The notes: generated from the letters alone by a model not told the origin. 33,692 bases of DNA from an uncultured Aquincola sp. (GCA_937883885.1 CAKZXL010000025.1:1-33692), one strand, 5' to 3'. Counted from the first letter of the stretch, positions 7,945 to 16,729 are shown. Translations and numbers: made by a program.

Positions 7945-9792
7945 CTGCGCCGGACGCTCCGGCGCCTGGGGTGGCTGGGCGGCCATGAAGCCGCCCGCCC
8001 CGTCTGCCGCTGAAGCCTCACCCGCGCCCTGCGCCGCTGGAGTCTCTTCCGCCGGCGCATCGTCCAGACCTTCCACGCCGTCTCCGCCCATCGGGTCGCC
8101 CTGGCCGCGCATGGCAGCCTGCGCTGCATCGTGCAGCTCGCGCGGCTGAAGGTGCAGCACACGGGCATACCGCTGGGCCACGCGGTCCAGCGCCGGGCCC
8201 ACCTGGCGCGGCGGCAGGCCCATCGCATCCACCGCTTCATTGGCAGCACTGGCCACGGTGCGCAGGATGTCGTCGTCGCTGTCGCCATGGCGCACCGGCG
8301 TCTGCACCGGCACGCGGCGGATCATGTGCAGCACCGCGTCGTCCATGCCCCAGTAGCGGGCCACGGCCGCGCCCATCGATTCGATGTCCACGCCCAGCAC
8401 CGCAAACGCGGCCACCTCTTCGGGCATGCCCGGCTCGTCGGGGCCACCGTCCCTGCCCGGTGCGGGCTGCATCAGCCGGTGGATCTGCTGCGCTTCATCG
8501 GGGAAGTGGTAGTGCACCAGCAGCCGGCCCAGGTTCTGCATCAGCGTGACGAGGTAGACCACCTCGGCGTCGTACCCCGCAGGGCGCAGCTGTTGCGCCA
8601 GCTGCGCCGCCCGCTTGACCCGCAGGATGCATTGCGCCAGCTCGGCCGCCGCGCTGTCGTTCAAGGGGCCGGGCCATGGCCGCAGACCGGTGGCCGCGCG
8701 GCGCAGGCCGTCGAGCCCGATCATCGCGATGGCGCGCCGCACCGTCAGCACCGGGCCGTTGCCCGCCACCTGGGCACCGCGCACCTGGGCGCTGTTGACC
8801 TGCCGCAGCAGCTCGAAGGCCAGCGCCAGGTCCTTCAGGGCCAGCTCGGCCAATTCGCTGGTGTGGCCGGTTTCCAGCGAGGCCAGGCGCGCCGCGCGCA
8901 CCGCGCCGCCGCGCATGGCCGGCAGCGCGCCGATCTGGCGCACCCGCTCCAGCAGCAGGTCGTGGGCATCGCCGCCCTGCGCCGCGTTGTCGAGCCAGCC
9001 CTGCAGCGCCCGCGCCAGCGTGCGGGCGCTCTGGTAGCGCTGGCGTTCCTGGCGGTCGGTGGCGCGGTTGACGATGGCGCGCAAGGCCTCGGGCACCGGG
9101 CGCGGAATCACCCAGGGCAGGCGCACGATGTCGCGCCCCAGCGGCGGCATGCGCTCGATGCAGCGGCCGATGTCGGCCTCGCCCAGCGCAGGCTCGGCGG
9201 CCAGCATCTGGTGCATCAGCAAGCCCATGGACAGCACGTCGCGGCTGGCCGCATGGCCCTGGGCCTGCAAGCCCAGGCCGCCGCCCGCCGCGCCCGCGGC
9301 CATGCGCTCGGCGATCGCCACTTCCAGGCCCATCACCTGCAGCTGCTCGGTTTCGGTCACGCTCAACAGGTGCAGCTGCAGGTCGCGGTGCGCAATGCCC
9401 GCTTCGTGCGCAAAGGCCAGGCCTTCCAGCGCCTGCGTCATCCAGCGGGCAACCTCCACCGCCGGCCAGCCTTCACGGGTGAGCCTTTCGGCCAGCGTGG
9501 TGCTGCGTGCATAGGCGGCGTAGGGCCAACGTTCATGCGCGTCGATCTCCAGCGCGGGCGCGATGCCCGGATGGTCCAGCCGCGAGGCCTTGCGCGCCGC
9601 CTGCAGCCAGCGGTCCAGGCCTGCCGCGTCCGCAGGCTGCGAGCGCGGCAGCACCAGCACGCGCTCTTGCTGGCTGGACGGATCGAAGACCGTCCAGGCC
9701 ATGGTGTGCGCACTGCGGCCGAGCAGATGGCGCAGCTCGAAACGGCCGAAGGTGCGGACGGGTTTGGCGGAGGGTGAGGTCGCTGCAGTCAT
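7936..9792 (-). CDS. HDOD-domain protein with N-terminal degenerate protein-kinase domain
   Basis: A 618-residue protein starting at the ATG at 9792 (MTAATSPSAK); an open frame continues upstream, but its residues look non-coding. Residues 15-270 resemble a Ser/Thr kinase: FGRFELRHLLGRS, ALEGLAFAHEAGIAHRDL (HRD at 135-137) and DVLSMGLLMHQML. The ATP-binding features are degraded. The glycine loop is poor, VLVLPRS stands where the lysine should be, no Asn follows HRD, and MGLEV replaces DFG. This suggests a pseudokinase. Residues 283-500 are an HDOD domain (IGALPAMRGGAV, LRQVNSAQVRG, MQNLGRLLVHYHFP), found in signalling proteins often tied to c-di-GMP or stress. The tail is Ala/Pro-rich. Its precise role is unknown. 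Confidence 0.85.
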   Translation of the reverse strand: MTAATSPSAKPVRTFGRFELRHLLGRSAHTMAWTVFDPSSQQERVLVLPRSQPADAAGLDRWLQAARKASRLDHPGIAPALEIDAHERWPYAAYARSTTLAERLTREGWPAVEVARWMTQALEGLAFAHEAGIAHRDLQLHLLSVTETEQLQVMGLEVAIAERMAAGAAGGGLGLQAQGHAASRDVLSMGLLMHQMLAAEPALGEADIGRCIERMPPLGRDIVRLPWVIPRPVPEALRAIVNRATDRQERQRYQSARTLARALQGWLDNAAQGGDAHDLLLERVRQIGALPAMRGGAVRAARLASLETGHTSELAELALKDLALAFELLRQVNSAQVRGAQVAGNGPVLTVRRAIAMIGLDGLRRAATGLRPWPGPLNDSAAAELAQCILRVKRAAQLAQQLRPAGYDAEVVYLVTLMQNLGRLLVHYHFPDEAQQIHRLMQPAPGRDGGPDEPGMPEEVAAFAVLGVDIESMGAAVARYWGMDDAVLHMIRRVPVQTPVRHGDSDDDILRTVASAANEAVDAMGLPPRQVGPALDRVAQRYARVLHLQPRELHDAAQAAMRGQGDPMGGDGVEGLDDAPAEETPAAQGAGEASAADGAGGFMAAQPPQAPERPAQPA

Positions 9793-9897
9793 GGGGCGGC
9801 GGAGGTGGACACCCCGATTGGACAGCCAGCGGCGCGCGCAAAACTGCCGAACAAACCGGCGATTGCCGGCCAGATGGGCTTCGCACGCCATCGGGTT

Positions 9898-9920
9898 CGG
9901 GCTATGGCGGCCATAGACCG
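9898..9920. promoter_or_regulatory. 23-bp dyad between the HDOD gene and trxA
   Basis: CTATGGC-G-GCCATAG at 9902-9916 is a perfect palindrome around G9909. One mismatched pair out, CGG (9898-9900) again pairs with CCG (9918-9920). It lies in the 196-bp divergent gap, 106 nt from the HDOD start and 69 nt from the trxA start. This position suits a regulator site; no regulator is identified. Confidence 0.4.
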
Positions 9921-9988
9921 GATGCACCGGCCCCATGAAGGGCTTGTGTCAGAATCGATCAAGCCTTTACGGCCAATCAGGAAACGAC

Positions 9989-10315
9989 ATGAGCGAACTC
10001 ATCAAGCACATCTCCGACGCGTCGTTCGAATCCGACGTCCTCCAATCCGACAAGCCGGTGCTGGTCGATTACTGGGCCGAATGGTGCGGCCCCTGCAAGA
10101 TGATTGCGCCCATCCTGGACGAAGTGTCGAAGGACTATGGCGACAAGCTGCAGATCGCCAAGCTCAACGTCGACGACAACCGCGACGTGCCTGCCAAGTT
10201 CGGCATCCGCGGCATCCCGACGCTGATGCTGTTCAAGAACGGCCAGGTCGCCGCGACCAAGGTCGGCGCCCTGACGAAGACCCAATTGACCGCCTTCCTG
10301 GACGGTCATCTATAA
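9989..10315 (+). CDS. trxA: Thioredoxin 1
   Basis: A 108-residue cytoplasmic disulfide reductase with the active site WCGPC (Cys33 and Cys36) in [18 protein letters not shown], the conserved KLNVDDN and the cis-proline segment [14 protein letters not shown]. The ATG at 9989 is preceded by AGGA at 9979-9982, a good ribosome site, so I prefer it to the in-frame ATG at 9935, which would add 18 unusual residues. TrxA reduces ribonucleotide reductase, PAPS reductase and methionine sulfoxide reductase. It lies upstream of rho, as in E. coli. A promoter for rho appears to overlap its last codons. Confidence 0.97.
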   Translation: MSELIKHISDASFESDVLQSDKPVLVDYWAEWCGPCKMIAPILDEVSKDYGDKLQIAKLNVDDNRDVPAKFGIRGIPTLMLFKNGQVAATKVGALTKTQLTAFLDGHL

Positions 10316-10316
10316 T
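10286..10316 (+). promoter_or_regulatory. Candidate rho promoter inside the trxA 3' end
   Basis: TTGACC (10286-10291) and a perfect TATAAT (10311-10316) are separated by 19 nt; the -10 box overlaps the trxA TAA stop. This would give a leader of about 235 nt before the rho ATG. The spacer is at the long end of the sigma-70 range. Confidence 0.55.
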
Positions 10317-10327
10317 CTGACGGAGTT

Positions 10328-10362
10328 GCTGGCGACGAGGGTTGTTCCAACGCCCCGCCAGC
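10328..10362 (+). promoter_or_regulatory. First stem-loop in the rho leader
   Basis: GCTGGCG (10328-10334) pairs perfectly with CGCCAGC (10356-10362). An inner GTTG/CAAC (10341-10344 with 10348-10351) can also form. It would lie at the very start of the predicted leader transcript. Confidence 0.35.
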
Positions 10363-10451
10363 GCCCAGATTGCCACCACGCCCGGTGCCACAACGGCATT
10401 CAGCGCGTGGAGTCGGCTCCTCCCACCAGCGTGTAATTCGATGGCCCGCAC

Positions 10452-10478
10452 GCGAGTTTGCTGAATCAGCGAATTCGC
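10452..10478 (+). promoter_or_regulatory. 12-bp hairpin in the rho leader
   Basis: Positions 10452-10463 pair with 10467-10478, with two G-U wobbles and a 3-nt loop (AAT). No T-run follows, so it is not an intrinsic terminator. E. coli rho is autoregulated in its leader, so this could take part in attenuation. That link is inference. Confidence 0.45.
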
Positions 10479-10557
10479 TCGGCGGCGCTGGCACAGTCCG
10501 AGCCGATCGTTCGGTGCGCTTGCTTGGCAGCGGCGCACCCTCCCAAGGTCCGCCTCC

Positions 10558-11820
10558 ATGCATCTTTCCGAACTGAAGGCCCAGCACGTTTCCGAGCTCA
10601 TCAAGATGGGCGAAGCGCTGGAGATCGACAACGTCAGCCGCCTGCGCAAGCAGGAGCTGATGTTCGCGATCATGAAAAAGCGCGCCAAGGCCGGTGAACA
10701 GGTCTTCGGCGACGGCGTGCTCGAAGTGCTGCCTGACGGCTTCGGCTTCCTGCGCTCGCCGGACACCAGCTACATGGCGTCCACCGACGACATCTACCTG
10801 AGCCCGAGCCAGATCCGCCGCTTCAATCTCCACACCGGCGACATGATCGAAGGTGAAGTGCGTGTGCCCAAGGACGGCGAACGCTACTTCGCGCTGGTCA
10901 AGGTCGACCGCGTGAACGGCCTGACGCCCGAGGAGAACAAGCACAAGATCATGTTCGAGAACTTGACGCCCTTGTTCCCCAAGGAGCAGTTCAAGCTCGA
11001 GCGCGACATCCGCGCCGAAGAAAATATCACCGGCCGCATCGTCGACCTGATCGCGCCCATCGGCAAAGGCCAGCGTGCCCTGCTCGTCGCCCAGCCCAAG
11101 ACCGGCAAGACGATGATGATGCAGCACCTGGCGCATGCGCTGGTGGCCAACCACCCCGAGGTGCACCTGATCGTCCTGCTGGTCGACGAGCGCCCCGAGG
11201 AAGTGACCGAGATGCTGCGCACCGTGCGCGGCGAGGTCATCAGCTCCACCTTCGACGAACCGGCCCAGCGCCACGTGCAGGTGGCCGAGATGGTGATCGA
11301 GCGCGCCAAGCGCCTGGTCGAGCTGAAGAAGGACGTGGTGATCCTGCTGGACTCGATCACCCGCCTGGCCCGCGCGTACAACAACGTGCTGCCTTCGTCG
11401 GGCAAGGTGCTCACCGGCGGTGTGGACGCCAACGCGCTGCAGCGGCCCAAGCGCTTCTTCGGCGCGGCCCGCAACGTGGAAGAAGGCGGCTCGCTGACCA
11501 TCATCGGCACCGCGCTGATCGACACCGGCTCGAAGATGGACGAAGTCATCTACGAGGAATTCAAGGGCACCGGCAACTGCGAAATCCACCTGGATCGCCG
11601 CATGGCCGAAAAGCGCGTTTACCCGTCCATCCTGATCAACAAGAGCGGCACGCGGCGCGAAGAGCTGCTGCTCAAGCCCGAGATCCTGCAAAAGAGCTGG
11701 ATCCTACGCAAGCTGCTCTACCCGATGGACGAGATCGAGGCGATGGAGTTCATCCTCGACAAGATGAAGTCGACGAAGAACAACCTGGACTTCTTCGACA
11801 TGATGCGGCGCGGCGGCTGA
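10558..11820 (+). CDS. rho: Transcription termination factor Rho
   Basis: A 420-residue hexameric RNA-dependent ATPase/helicase that ends transcription at C-rich rut sites. The N-terminal helix bundle ([14 protein letters not shown]) leads to the OSB RNA-binding domain with RNP1-like DGFGFLR (60-66) and [15 protein letters not shown]. Walker A is AQPKTGKTM with Lys184. The catalytic region has [13 protein letters not shown] (from about 208), [17 protein letters not shown] and the Q/R-loop region [20 protein letters not shown]. Length is near the 419 residues of E. coli Rho, with no insertion. It is preceded by a long structured leader and its own promoter, and followed by rpmE2. Confidence 0.98.
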   Translation: MHLSELKAQHVSELIKMGEALEIDNVSRLRKQELMFAIMKKRAKAGEQVFGDGVLEVLPDGFGFLRSPDTSYMASTDDIYLSPSQIRRFNLHTGDMIEGEVRVPKDGERYFALVKVDRVNGLTPEENKHKIMFENLTPLFPKEQFKLERDIRAEENITGRIVDLIAPIGKGQRALLVAQPKTGKTMMMQHLAHALVANHPEVHLIVLLVDERPEEVTEMLRTVRGEVISSTFDEPAQRHVQVAEMVIERAKRLVELKKDVVILLDSITRLARAYNNVLPSSGKVLTGGVDANALQRPKRFFGAARNVEEGGSLTIIGTALIDTGSKMDEVIYEEFKGTGNCEIHLDRRMAEKRVYPSILINKSGTRREELLLKPEILQKSWILRKLLYPMDEIEAMEFILDKMKSTKNNLDFFDMMRRGG

Positions 11821-11830
11821 GGCCACGCGC

Positions 11831-11836
11831 TATACT
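11831..11836 (+). promoter_or_regulatory. Candidate rpmE2 -10 box
   Basis: TATACT at 11831-11836, 10 nt after the rho stop, would give a roughly 80-nt leader for rpmE2. TTTCC/GGAAA at the leader start (around 11844-11860) can pair. The -35 is poor. Confidence 0.4.
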
Positions 11837-11922
11837 TCCGGGTTTTCCGCTCGTGGGAAAGTGCGCATGCATGGGGCAGGCGTGGCTACCAGGTGGCGAG
11901 CGGTCTGATGAACGAGGCACGT

Positions 11923-12183
11923 ATGAAAGAAGGCATCCATCCCGCGTACCGCGAGGTCTGTTTCGTGGACCTGTCGAACGGGTTCAAGTTCGTGACGCGT
12001 TCGTGCGCCCAAACGCGCGAAACCGTGACGATGGAAGACGGTCGCGAGCTGCCGCTCTACAAGCTGGAAACCAGCAGCGAGTCGCACCCCTTCTACACGG
12101 GCACTCAAAAGAGCATCGACAACCTGGGCGGCCGGGTCGAGAAGTTCCGCAACAAGTTCGCGAAGGTCGGCATCAAGAAGTGA
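11923..12183 (+). CDS. rpmE2: 50S ribosomal protein L31 type B
   Basis: An 86-residue large-subunit protein bridging the 50S central protuberance and the 30S head. It starts [17 protein letters not shown] at 11923, with GAGG 6 nt upstream; the in-frame ATGs at 11893 and 11908 lack support. It is type B: the CxxC zinc ligands of type A are missing, and the conserved FKFVTRS and [10 protein letters not shown] segments are present. Zinc-free L31 paralogues are typically used under zinc limitation, but in many betaproteobacteria this is the main copy. No Zur box is evident upstream. It follows rho and ends at a strong terminator. Confidence 0.96.
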   Translation: MKEGIHPAYREVCFVDLSNGFKFVTRSCAQTRETVTMEDGRELPLYKLETSSESHPFYTGTQKSIDNLGGRVEKFRNKFAKVGIKK

Positions 12184-12201
12184 TGCACGCCTGCAACGGC
12201 A

Positions 12202-12228
12202 AGAGGGCAGCCTTGGCTGCCCTTTTTC
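12202..12228 (+). terminator. Rho-independent terminator of rpmE2
   Basis: GGGCAGC pairs with GCTGCCC around CTTG, extended by A/T pairs, and is followed by TTTTTCTT. This is the best intrinsic terminator on the plus strand of the window. Confidence 0.9.
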
Positions 12229-12256
12229 TTGCCCGTCGCTTTTTCACCCTGCCCGC

Positions 12257-13915
12257 ATGAACGTACCTACCCCTGCCCTGGTCACCCAGCGCGCGGCCCA
12301 GCCGCTGCCGCGCTGGGCGCTCTGGCTGTTCTGCGCCGCCTACCTGCTGCCCGGTCTGTTCGGCCGCGACCCCTGGAAAAACGCCGACGTCACCGCCTTC
12401 GGCGTGATGGCCGCGATGGCCGAAGGCCGCACCGCCTGGCTGGCGCCCACGCTGGGCGGCCTGCCGGTGGACACCGCCCTGCTGCCCCACTGGCTGGGCG
12501 CGGCCTTCATCTGGGCGCTCACGCCCTGGGTGGACGCGCCGCTGGCCGCCCGCATTCCTTACGCGCTGCTGCTGGCCGTCACGCTGGCGCTGACCTGGTA
12601 CGCCACCTTCCAGCTGGCCCGCACCGAGGCCGCGCAACCGGTGGCCTTTGCCTTCGGCGGAGAGGCGGCGCCGGTGGACTACGCCCGGGCGCTGGCCGAC
12701 GGCGCGATGCTGGCGCTGATGGCCACGCTGGGCGCGCTGCAGCTGGGCCATGAAACCACGCCGGAGCTGGCGCAGCTGGCCAGCGTGGCGCTGGCGGTGT
12801 GGGCGCTGGCCGCTGCGCCCTTTCGCGGCTTCAAGCCGCGCCTGGCCATGCTGGCCGCCTTGCCGCTGATGGCGGCCAGCGGCGCACCGGCGATGGCCAT
12901 CGGCCTGGGGGCCTTGGCCACCGCGCTGTGCGCACGTTCCAGCTTCGACGCGGTGCGCCGCTTCACGCCTTGGGTGGCGGCGGCGGCGCTGGGCGCGGCG
13001 TTGGTAGGCGCCACGGTGCACAGCTGGGCCTGGCGCATCGACGACAAGGTGCTGGCCGAACTGCCGCGCATCGTGCGGCTGCTGGTGTGGTTCCTGTGGC
13101 CGGCCTGGCTGCTGGCCTTGTGGACGCTGTGGCGGTGGCGGCACCACCTGCAGCACCGGCACATCTCGGTGCCGCTGAGCGCTGCTGCGCTGGCGGTGGT
13201 GGCCTGCGTGGCGATGGGCGGCTCCGACCGCGCGCTGATGCTGGGGCTGCCCGGCTTTGCGGTGCTGGCGGCGTTTGCGCTGCCCACCTTGCAGCGCGGC
13301 ACCAGTGCCGCGGTGGACTGGTTCTCGGTGTTCTTCTTCAGCGCCTGCGCCATCGGCGCCTGGGTGGTGTATGCGGCCTTCCAGGTGGGCTTTCCGGCCA
13401 GCACGGCCGCCAACGTGGCCAAGCTGGCGCCGGGCTTTTCGGCTCGCTTTTCGCCGCTGGCGCTGGCGCTGGCGGTGCTGGGCACGCTGGCCTGGGTGAC
13501 GCTGGTGCGCTGGCGCACCGGCCGCCACCAGCATGCGCTGTGGAAGAGCCTGGTGCTGCCCGCCGGCGGAGTGGCGTTGTGCTGGCTGCTGCTGATGACG
13601 CTGTGGCTGCCGCTGCTGGACTATGCGCGCAGCTATCGCCCCTGGACCGAACGCATCGCGCGCCATGTGCCGGCGCAGGCCTGCGTGGCCACGCGCGGGG
13701 TGCCGATGTCGGCGATCGCGTCGCTGGAGTACTTCGGCCGCTGGCGCGTGCAGGCCGAGCATGCCGGCGCCAGCGCCGACGACAGCGGCTGCGGCTGGCT
13801 GCTGGTGGGCGAGCAGCGCGGCAAGCCGCAGCCCGCCCCCGCCGGCTGGAGCTTCGTGGCCCGCGAGAACCGGCCGACCGACCGCGACGAGGTCAGCGCG
13901 GTGTACCGCCGGTGA
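12257..13915 (+). CDS. Polytopic membrane protein, GT-C glycosyltransferase-like
   Basis: A 552-residue protein with roughly ten or more hydrophobic segments and a soluble C-terminal tail of about 110 residues carrying three cysteines (PAQACVATRG, DDSGCGWLL). The N-terminal pattern is first membrane helix, then GRDPWKNAD (Asp44), then WLAPTLGGLPVDTALLPHWLGAAF. This resembles the first periplasmic loop of ArnT/PMT-type lipid-linked sugar transferases, where an acidic pair is catalytic; only one acidic residue is evident here. I infer the fold, not a substrate. Weak ribosome site; no promoter is visible after the rpmE2 terminator. It ends 15 nt from the convergent phoR stop. Confidence 0.75.
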   Translation: MNVPTPALVTQRAAQPLPRWALWLFCAAYLLPGLFGRDPWKNADVTAFGVMAAMAEGRTAWLAPTLGGLPVDTALLPHWLGAAFIWALTPWVDAPLAARIPYALLLAVTLALTWYATFQLARTEAAQPVAFAFGGEAAPVDYARALADGAMLALMATLGALQLGHETTPELAQLASVALAVWALAAAPFRGFKPRLAMLAALPLMAASGAPAMAIGLGALATALCARSSFDAVRRFTPWVAAAALGAALVGATVHSWAWRIDDKVLAELPRIVRLLVWFLWPAWLLALWTLWRWRHHLQHRHISVPLSAAALAVVACVAMGGSDRALMLGLPGFAVLAAFALPTLQRGTSAAVDWFSVFFFSACAIGAWVVYAAFQVGFPASTAANVAKLAPGFSARFSPLALALAVLGTLAWVTLVRWRTGRHQHALWKSLVLPAGGVALCWLLLMTLWLPLLDYARSYRPWTERIARHVPAQACVATRGVPMSAIASLEYFGRWRVQAEHAGASADDSGCGWLLVGEQRGKPQPAPAGWSFVARENRPTDRDEVSAVYRR

Positions 13916-13930
13916 TCCGGCAGTCCGGTC

Positions 13931-15286
13931 TCAAGCTTCGGACGTGAGGGTCGACTTGTGGTCGGCCGCACCCTGCCTGACGCGCCGCACCCGCGGCGCG
14001 GGCAGCAGCAGCCGGAAGCTGGAGCCCTTGCCGGGCTCGCTTTCCACCACCAGCTCGCCGCCGTGGCGCTGCACCACGTGCTTGACGATGGACAGGCCCA
14101 GGCCGGTGCCGCCGGTGTCGCGCGAGCGGCTGCCGTCCACGCGGTAGAAGCGTTCGGTCAGCCGCGGGATGTGCTCGCGCGCGATGCCGATGCCGGTGTC
14201 GCGCACTTCCACTTCGCCCGCGGCATCGGGGCGCAGCCGCCAGCTGACGTCGATGCGCCCGCCATCGGGCGTGTAGCGCACTGCATTGGTCACCAGGTTG
14301 GTGATGGCGCTGGCCAGCTCGCTGGGGTTGCCCGCCATCTCGAAGCCCGGCTCCACCTGAAAGCGGATCACGTGGCGGCCCGCCGACAAGGAGCCCACGT
14401 CGCCCTCGAGCCGCTGCATCAGCGGGTCCAGCGGCGTCCAGCGGTCGGTGGCCGGGCGCGGGCTGCCTTCGAGCTGCGCCAGCGTCAGCAGGTCGCCGAC
14501 GAGGGTCTGCATGCGCTCGGTCTGCTGGCGCATCAGCGTGAGCACACGCTGGCGCTCGGGTTCGCTGAGCGGCAGCGACGCCATGGTTTCCACGAAGCCC
14601 GACAGCACCGTCAGCGGCGTGCGGATCTCGTGGGAGACGTTGGCGACGAAGTCGCGGCGCATGCCGTCGTTGCGCTCATGCTCGGTGATGTCCTGCGACA
14701 GCACCAGCTTCATGCCGTCGCCATAAGGCCGCACGGTGACCGACAGCGTGGCCCGCCCCTGCGGGCTGGTCAGCACCACCGGCTGGTCGAAGCTGCCGCC
14801 CTGCAGATGACTGACGAAGGCGGGCGAGCGGATGAGGTTGGTCACACGCTGGCGGCGGTCGCGCACCGGGTCGAGGCCGAAGTGGTCGGCCGCCATCGAG
14901 TTGCACCAGTCGATCTGGTCGTTGGCGTCCAGCATCAGCACGCCGTTGGGCGACGCTTCGATGCCGGAGAGGAACTGCTCCAGCCGGCCGCGTTCCTGGT
15001 CCAGCGAGCGCTCGCGCAGGCGCAGCGCACGCTCGATGCGGTAGCCCATCTCGCCCCAGAAGCCGCGGTCGCGGGGGGCTGAAACATCTTGCGCACTGCG
15101 CAGCCAGCGCATCAGCCGGCGGCCGCGCAGGCCGTCCTGCATGGCCACCACGGTGCTGCCCAACACGGCGCCGGCCATCAGGCCGGTGGTGGGCAAGGCG
15201 ATCATCCGGCCCACCCATTCGCCCACCACGGCGCCCACCAGTGCCGCCAGCGCGGCCGACAGCGTGCGCAGCAACCACCAGCTCAT
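13931..15286 (-). CDS. phoR: Phosphate regulon sensor histidine kinase PhoR
   Basis: A 451-residue inner-membrane kinase that phosphorylates PhoB when phosphate is scarce. Two hydrophobic segments (about 5-22 and 30-48) come first, with no large periplasmic domain, as usual for PhoR. A PAS domain follows (GIEASPNGVLMLDANDQIDW), then HisKA with His219 in NVSHEIRTPL. The HATPase_c domain has NLVTNAVRYTP, DTGIGI and GGTGLGLSIV. A gap of 28 nt separates it from phoB. It is the last gene of the pst-pho run, and no terminator is clear before the convergent gene. Confidence 0.96.
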   Translation of the reverse strand: MSWWLLRTLSAALAALVGAVVGEWVGRMIALPTTGLMAGAVLGSTVVAMQDGLRGRRLMRWLRSAQDVSAPRDRGFWGEMGYRIERALRLRERSLDQERGRLEQFLSGIEASPNGVLMLDANDQIDWCNSMAADHFGLDPVRDRRQRVTNLIRSPAFVSHLQGGSFDQPVVLTSPQGRATLSVTVRPYGDGMKLVLSQDITEHERNDGMRRDFVANVSHEIRTPLTVLSGFVETMASLPLSEPERQRVLTLMRQQTERMQTLVGDLLTLAQLEGSPRPATDRWTPLDPLMQRLEGDVGSLSAGRHVIRFQVEPGFEMAGNPSELASAITNLVTNAVRYTPDGGRIDVSWRLRPDAAGEVEVRDTGIGIAREHIPRLTERFYRVDGSRSRDTGGTGLGLSIVKHVVQRHGGELVVESEPGKGSSFRLLLPAPRVRRVRQGAADHKSTLTSEA

Positions 15287-15314
15287 CGGCTGCCCCGGGA
15301 CATCCGCCGTGGGC

Positions 15315-16025
15315 TCACGCCGAGACGCTGGTCTGCTGCGTGAGCCGGTAACCCGCGCCGCGCACCGTCTCGATCATCGGCGCGCAGTTGACCGGCGCCA
15401 GCGCCTCGCGCAGGCGCTTGACGTGCACGTCCACCGTGCGTTCTTCGATGAACACATGGTCGCCCCACACGCGGTCCAGCAGCTGGCCGCGGCTGTGCAC
15501 GCGCTCGGGGTGCGTCATGAAAAAGTGCAGGAGCCGGAATTCGGTCGGGCCGATCTTGATCTCGCGCGAGACGCCGTCGATCACCCGCGTGACACGGTGG
15601 GTCGACGGGTCCAGCACCAGGCCGCCCACTTCCACCGCCGCGTCCAGCGCATCGGGCGCCTTGCGGCGCAGCACGGCGCGGATGCGCGCCAGCAGCTCCT
15701 TGGTGGAAAAAGGCTTGGTCAGGTAGTCGTCCGCCCCTGCGTCCAGGCCCGAGACCATGTCCGACTCTTCCGAGCGGGCGGTCAGCATGATCACCGGCAG
15801 GCCCTTGGTGCGGGCTTCGCCGCGCCAACGCTTGGCCAGCGACAGGCCCGACTGGCCCGGCAGCATCCAGTCCAGCAGCACCAGGTCGGGCAGCACGCCG
15901 TTGACGGCCTGCTGCGCCTGCTCGGCGTCGGACGCGATCACCACGTCATAGCCGGCGTGGCGCAGGTTGAGGGAAATGAGCTCGGCAATCGCCGGCTCGT
16001 CTTCGACCACCAGTACAAGACTCAT
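15315..16025 (-). CDS. phoB: Phosphate regulon response regulator PhoB
   Basis: A 236-residue OmpR-family regulator. The receiver domain has the acidic pocket EDE (8-10), phospho-acceptor Asp52 in LLDWMLPG, the Thr of MLTAR and the Lys of LTKPF. The C-terminal winged helix ends ERTVDVHVKRLREAL and TVRGAGYRL. Phosphorylated PhoB binds pho boxes such as the one before pstS. Its ATG overlaps the phoU stop as ATGA, so translation is coupled. Having phoB and phoR behind phoU within the pst operon creates positive feedback through the pstS promoter. Confidence 0.97.
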   Translation of the reverse strand: MSLVLVVEDEPAIAELISLNLRHAGYDVVIASDAEQAQQAVNGVLPDLVLLDWMLPGQSGLSLAKRWRGEARTKGLPVIMLTARSEESDMVSGLDAGADDYLTKPFSTKELLARIRAVLRRKAPDALDAAVEVGGLVLDPSTHRVTRVIDGVSREIKIGPTEFRLLHFFMTHPERVHSRGQLLDRVWGDHVFIEERTVDVHVKRLREALAPVNCAPMIETVRGAGYRLTQQTSVSA

Positions 16026-16729
16026 CGGACTGCATCCTCGACGGCTTCAACGGTGTGGTGGCGCACATCGGTGCCCTTGACCACGTAGATGATGGCTTCG
16101 GCCAGGTTCTTGGCATGGTCGCCCACACGCTCGATGGCCTTGGCCACGAACACCAGGTCGATGCTGGAAGAGATCGTGCGCGGATCTTCCATCATGTAGG
16201 TGATCAGCTTGCGCAGCAGGCCGTCGAACTCCTGGTCGATCTGGTCGTCCTGCTTGAGCACTTCCAGCGCGCGCGCGGTGTCCAGGCGGGCGAAGGCGTC
16301 GAGCGCCTTGCGCAGCAGCGCCACCGCCAGGTCGGCCTCGAAGGCCAGGTCGGCCACCGGCACGCGCAGCCGGCTCGACACGCCGGTGTTGACCAGGCGC
16401 TGCACCGTGCGGGCGATGCGGGCGGCTTCGTCGCCCACGCGCTCGAGGTTGGCGATGGTCTTGCTGACCGCGATCAGCAGGCGCAGGTCGCGCGCAGTCG
16501 GCTGGCGGCGGGCGATGATGCCGGACAGGTCGCTGTCGATCTCGACTTCCATCTGGTTGACGCGCGTTTCCTGCTGCAGCACCTGGTTGGCCGTCTCGCT
16601 GCTGAAGTTGCTCAGCGCATAGATGGCCTGCGCCACCTGCGCTTCCACCAGGCCGCCCATCTCGAGCACCCGGTTGGAGATGCCGCTCAGCTCGGCGTCG
16701 AATTGCGTGGAGAGATGCTTGTCCGCCAT
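16022..16729 (-). CDS. phoU: Phosphate signalling protein PhoU
   Basis: A 235-residue cytoplasmic protein of two PhoU three-helix repeats. Each repeat carries the metal-binding E-x-x-x-D signature: NLERVGDEAARIA and AIERVGDHAKNLAE. PhoU connects the PstSCAB transporter to PhoR and keeps the kinase off when phosphate is plentiful. A strong AGGAG lies just upstream of the ATG. It starts 13 nt after pstB and overlaps phoB by 4 nt. Confidence 0.97.
   Translation of the reverse strand: MADKHLSTQFDAELSGISNRVLEMGGLVEAQVAQAIYALSNFSSETANQVLQQETRVNQMEVEIDSDLSGIIARRQPTARDLRLLIAVSKTIANLERVGDEAARIARTVQRLVNTGVSSRLRVPVADLAFEADLAVALLRKALDAFARLDTARALEVLKQDDQIDQEFDGLLRKLITYMMEDPRTISSSIDLVFVAKAIERVGDHAKNLAEAIIYVVKGTDVRHHTVEAVEDAVR

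Noticed and set aside
7947..7965. 8-bp GC hairpin as the ffs terminator
   Set aside because: It lies inside the HDOD coding sequence and has no T-run; probably a by-product of Pro/Ala codons.
9935..9988. Upstream start for trxA
   Set aside because: It adds 18 residues not found in thioredoxins, and the ATG at 9989 has a good ribosome site.
12173..13762. 529-codon open frame opposite the membrane protein gene
   Set aside because: The plus-strand frame has a coherent transmembrane pattern; this one is His/Gln/Arg-rich noise and crosses the rpmE2 terminator.
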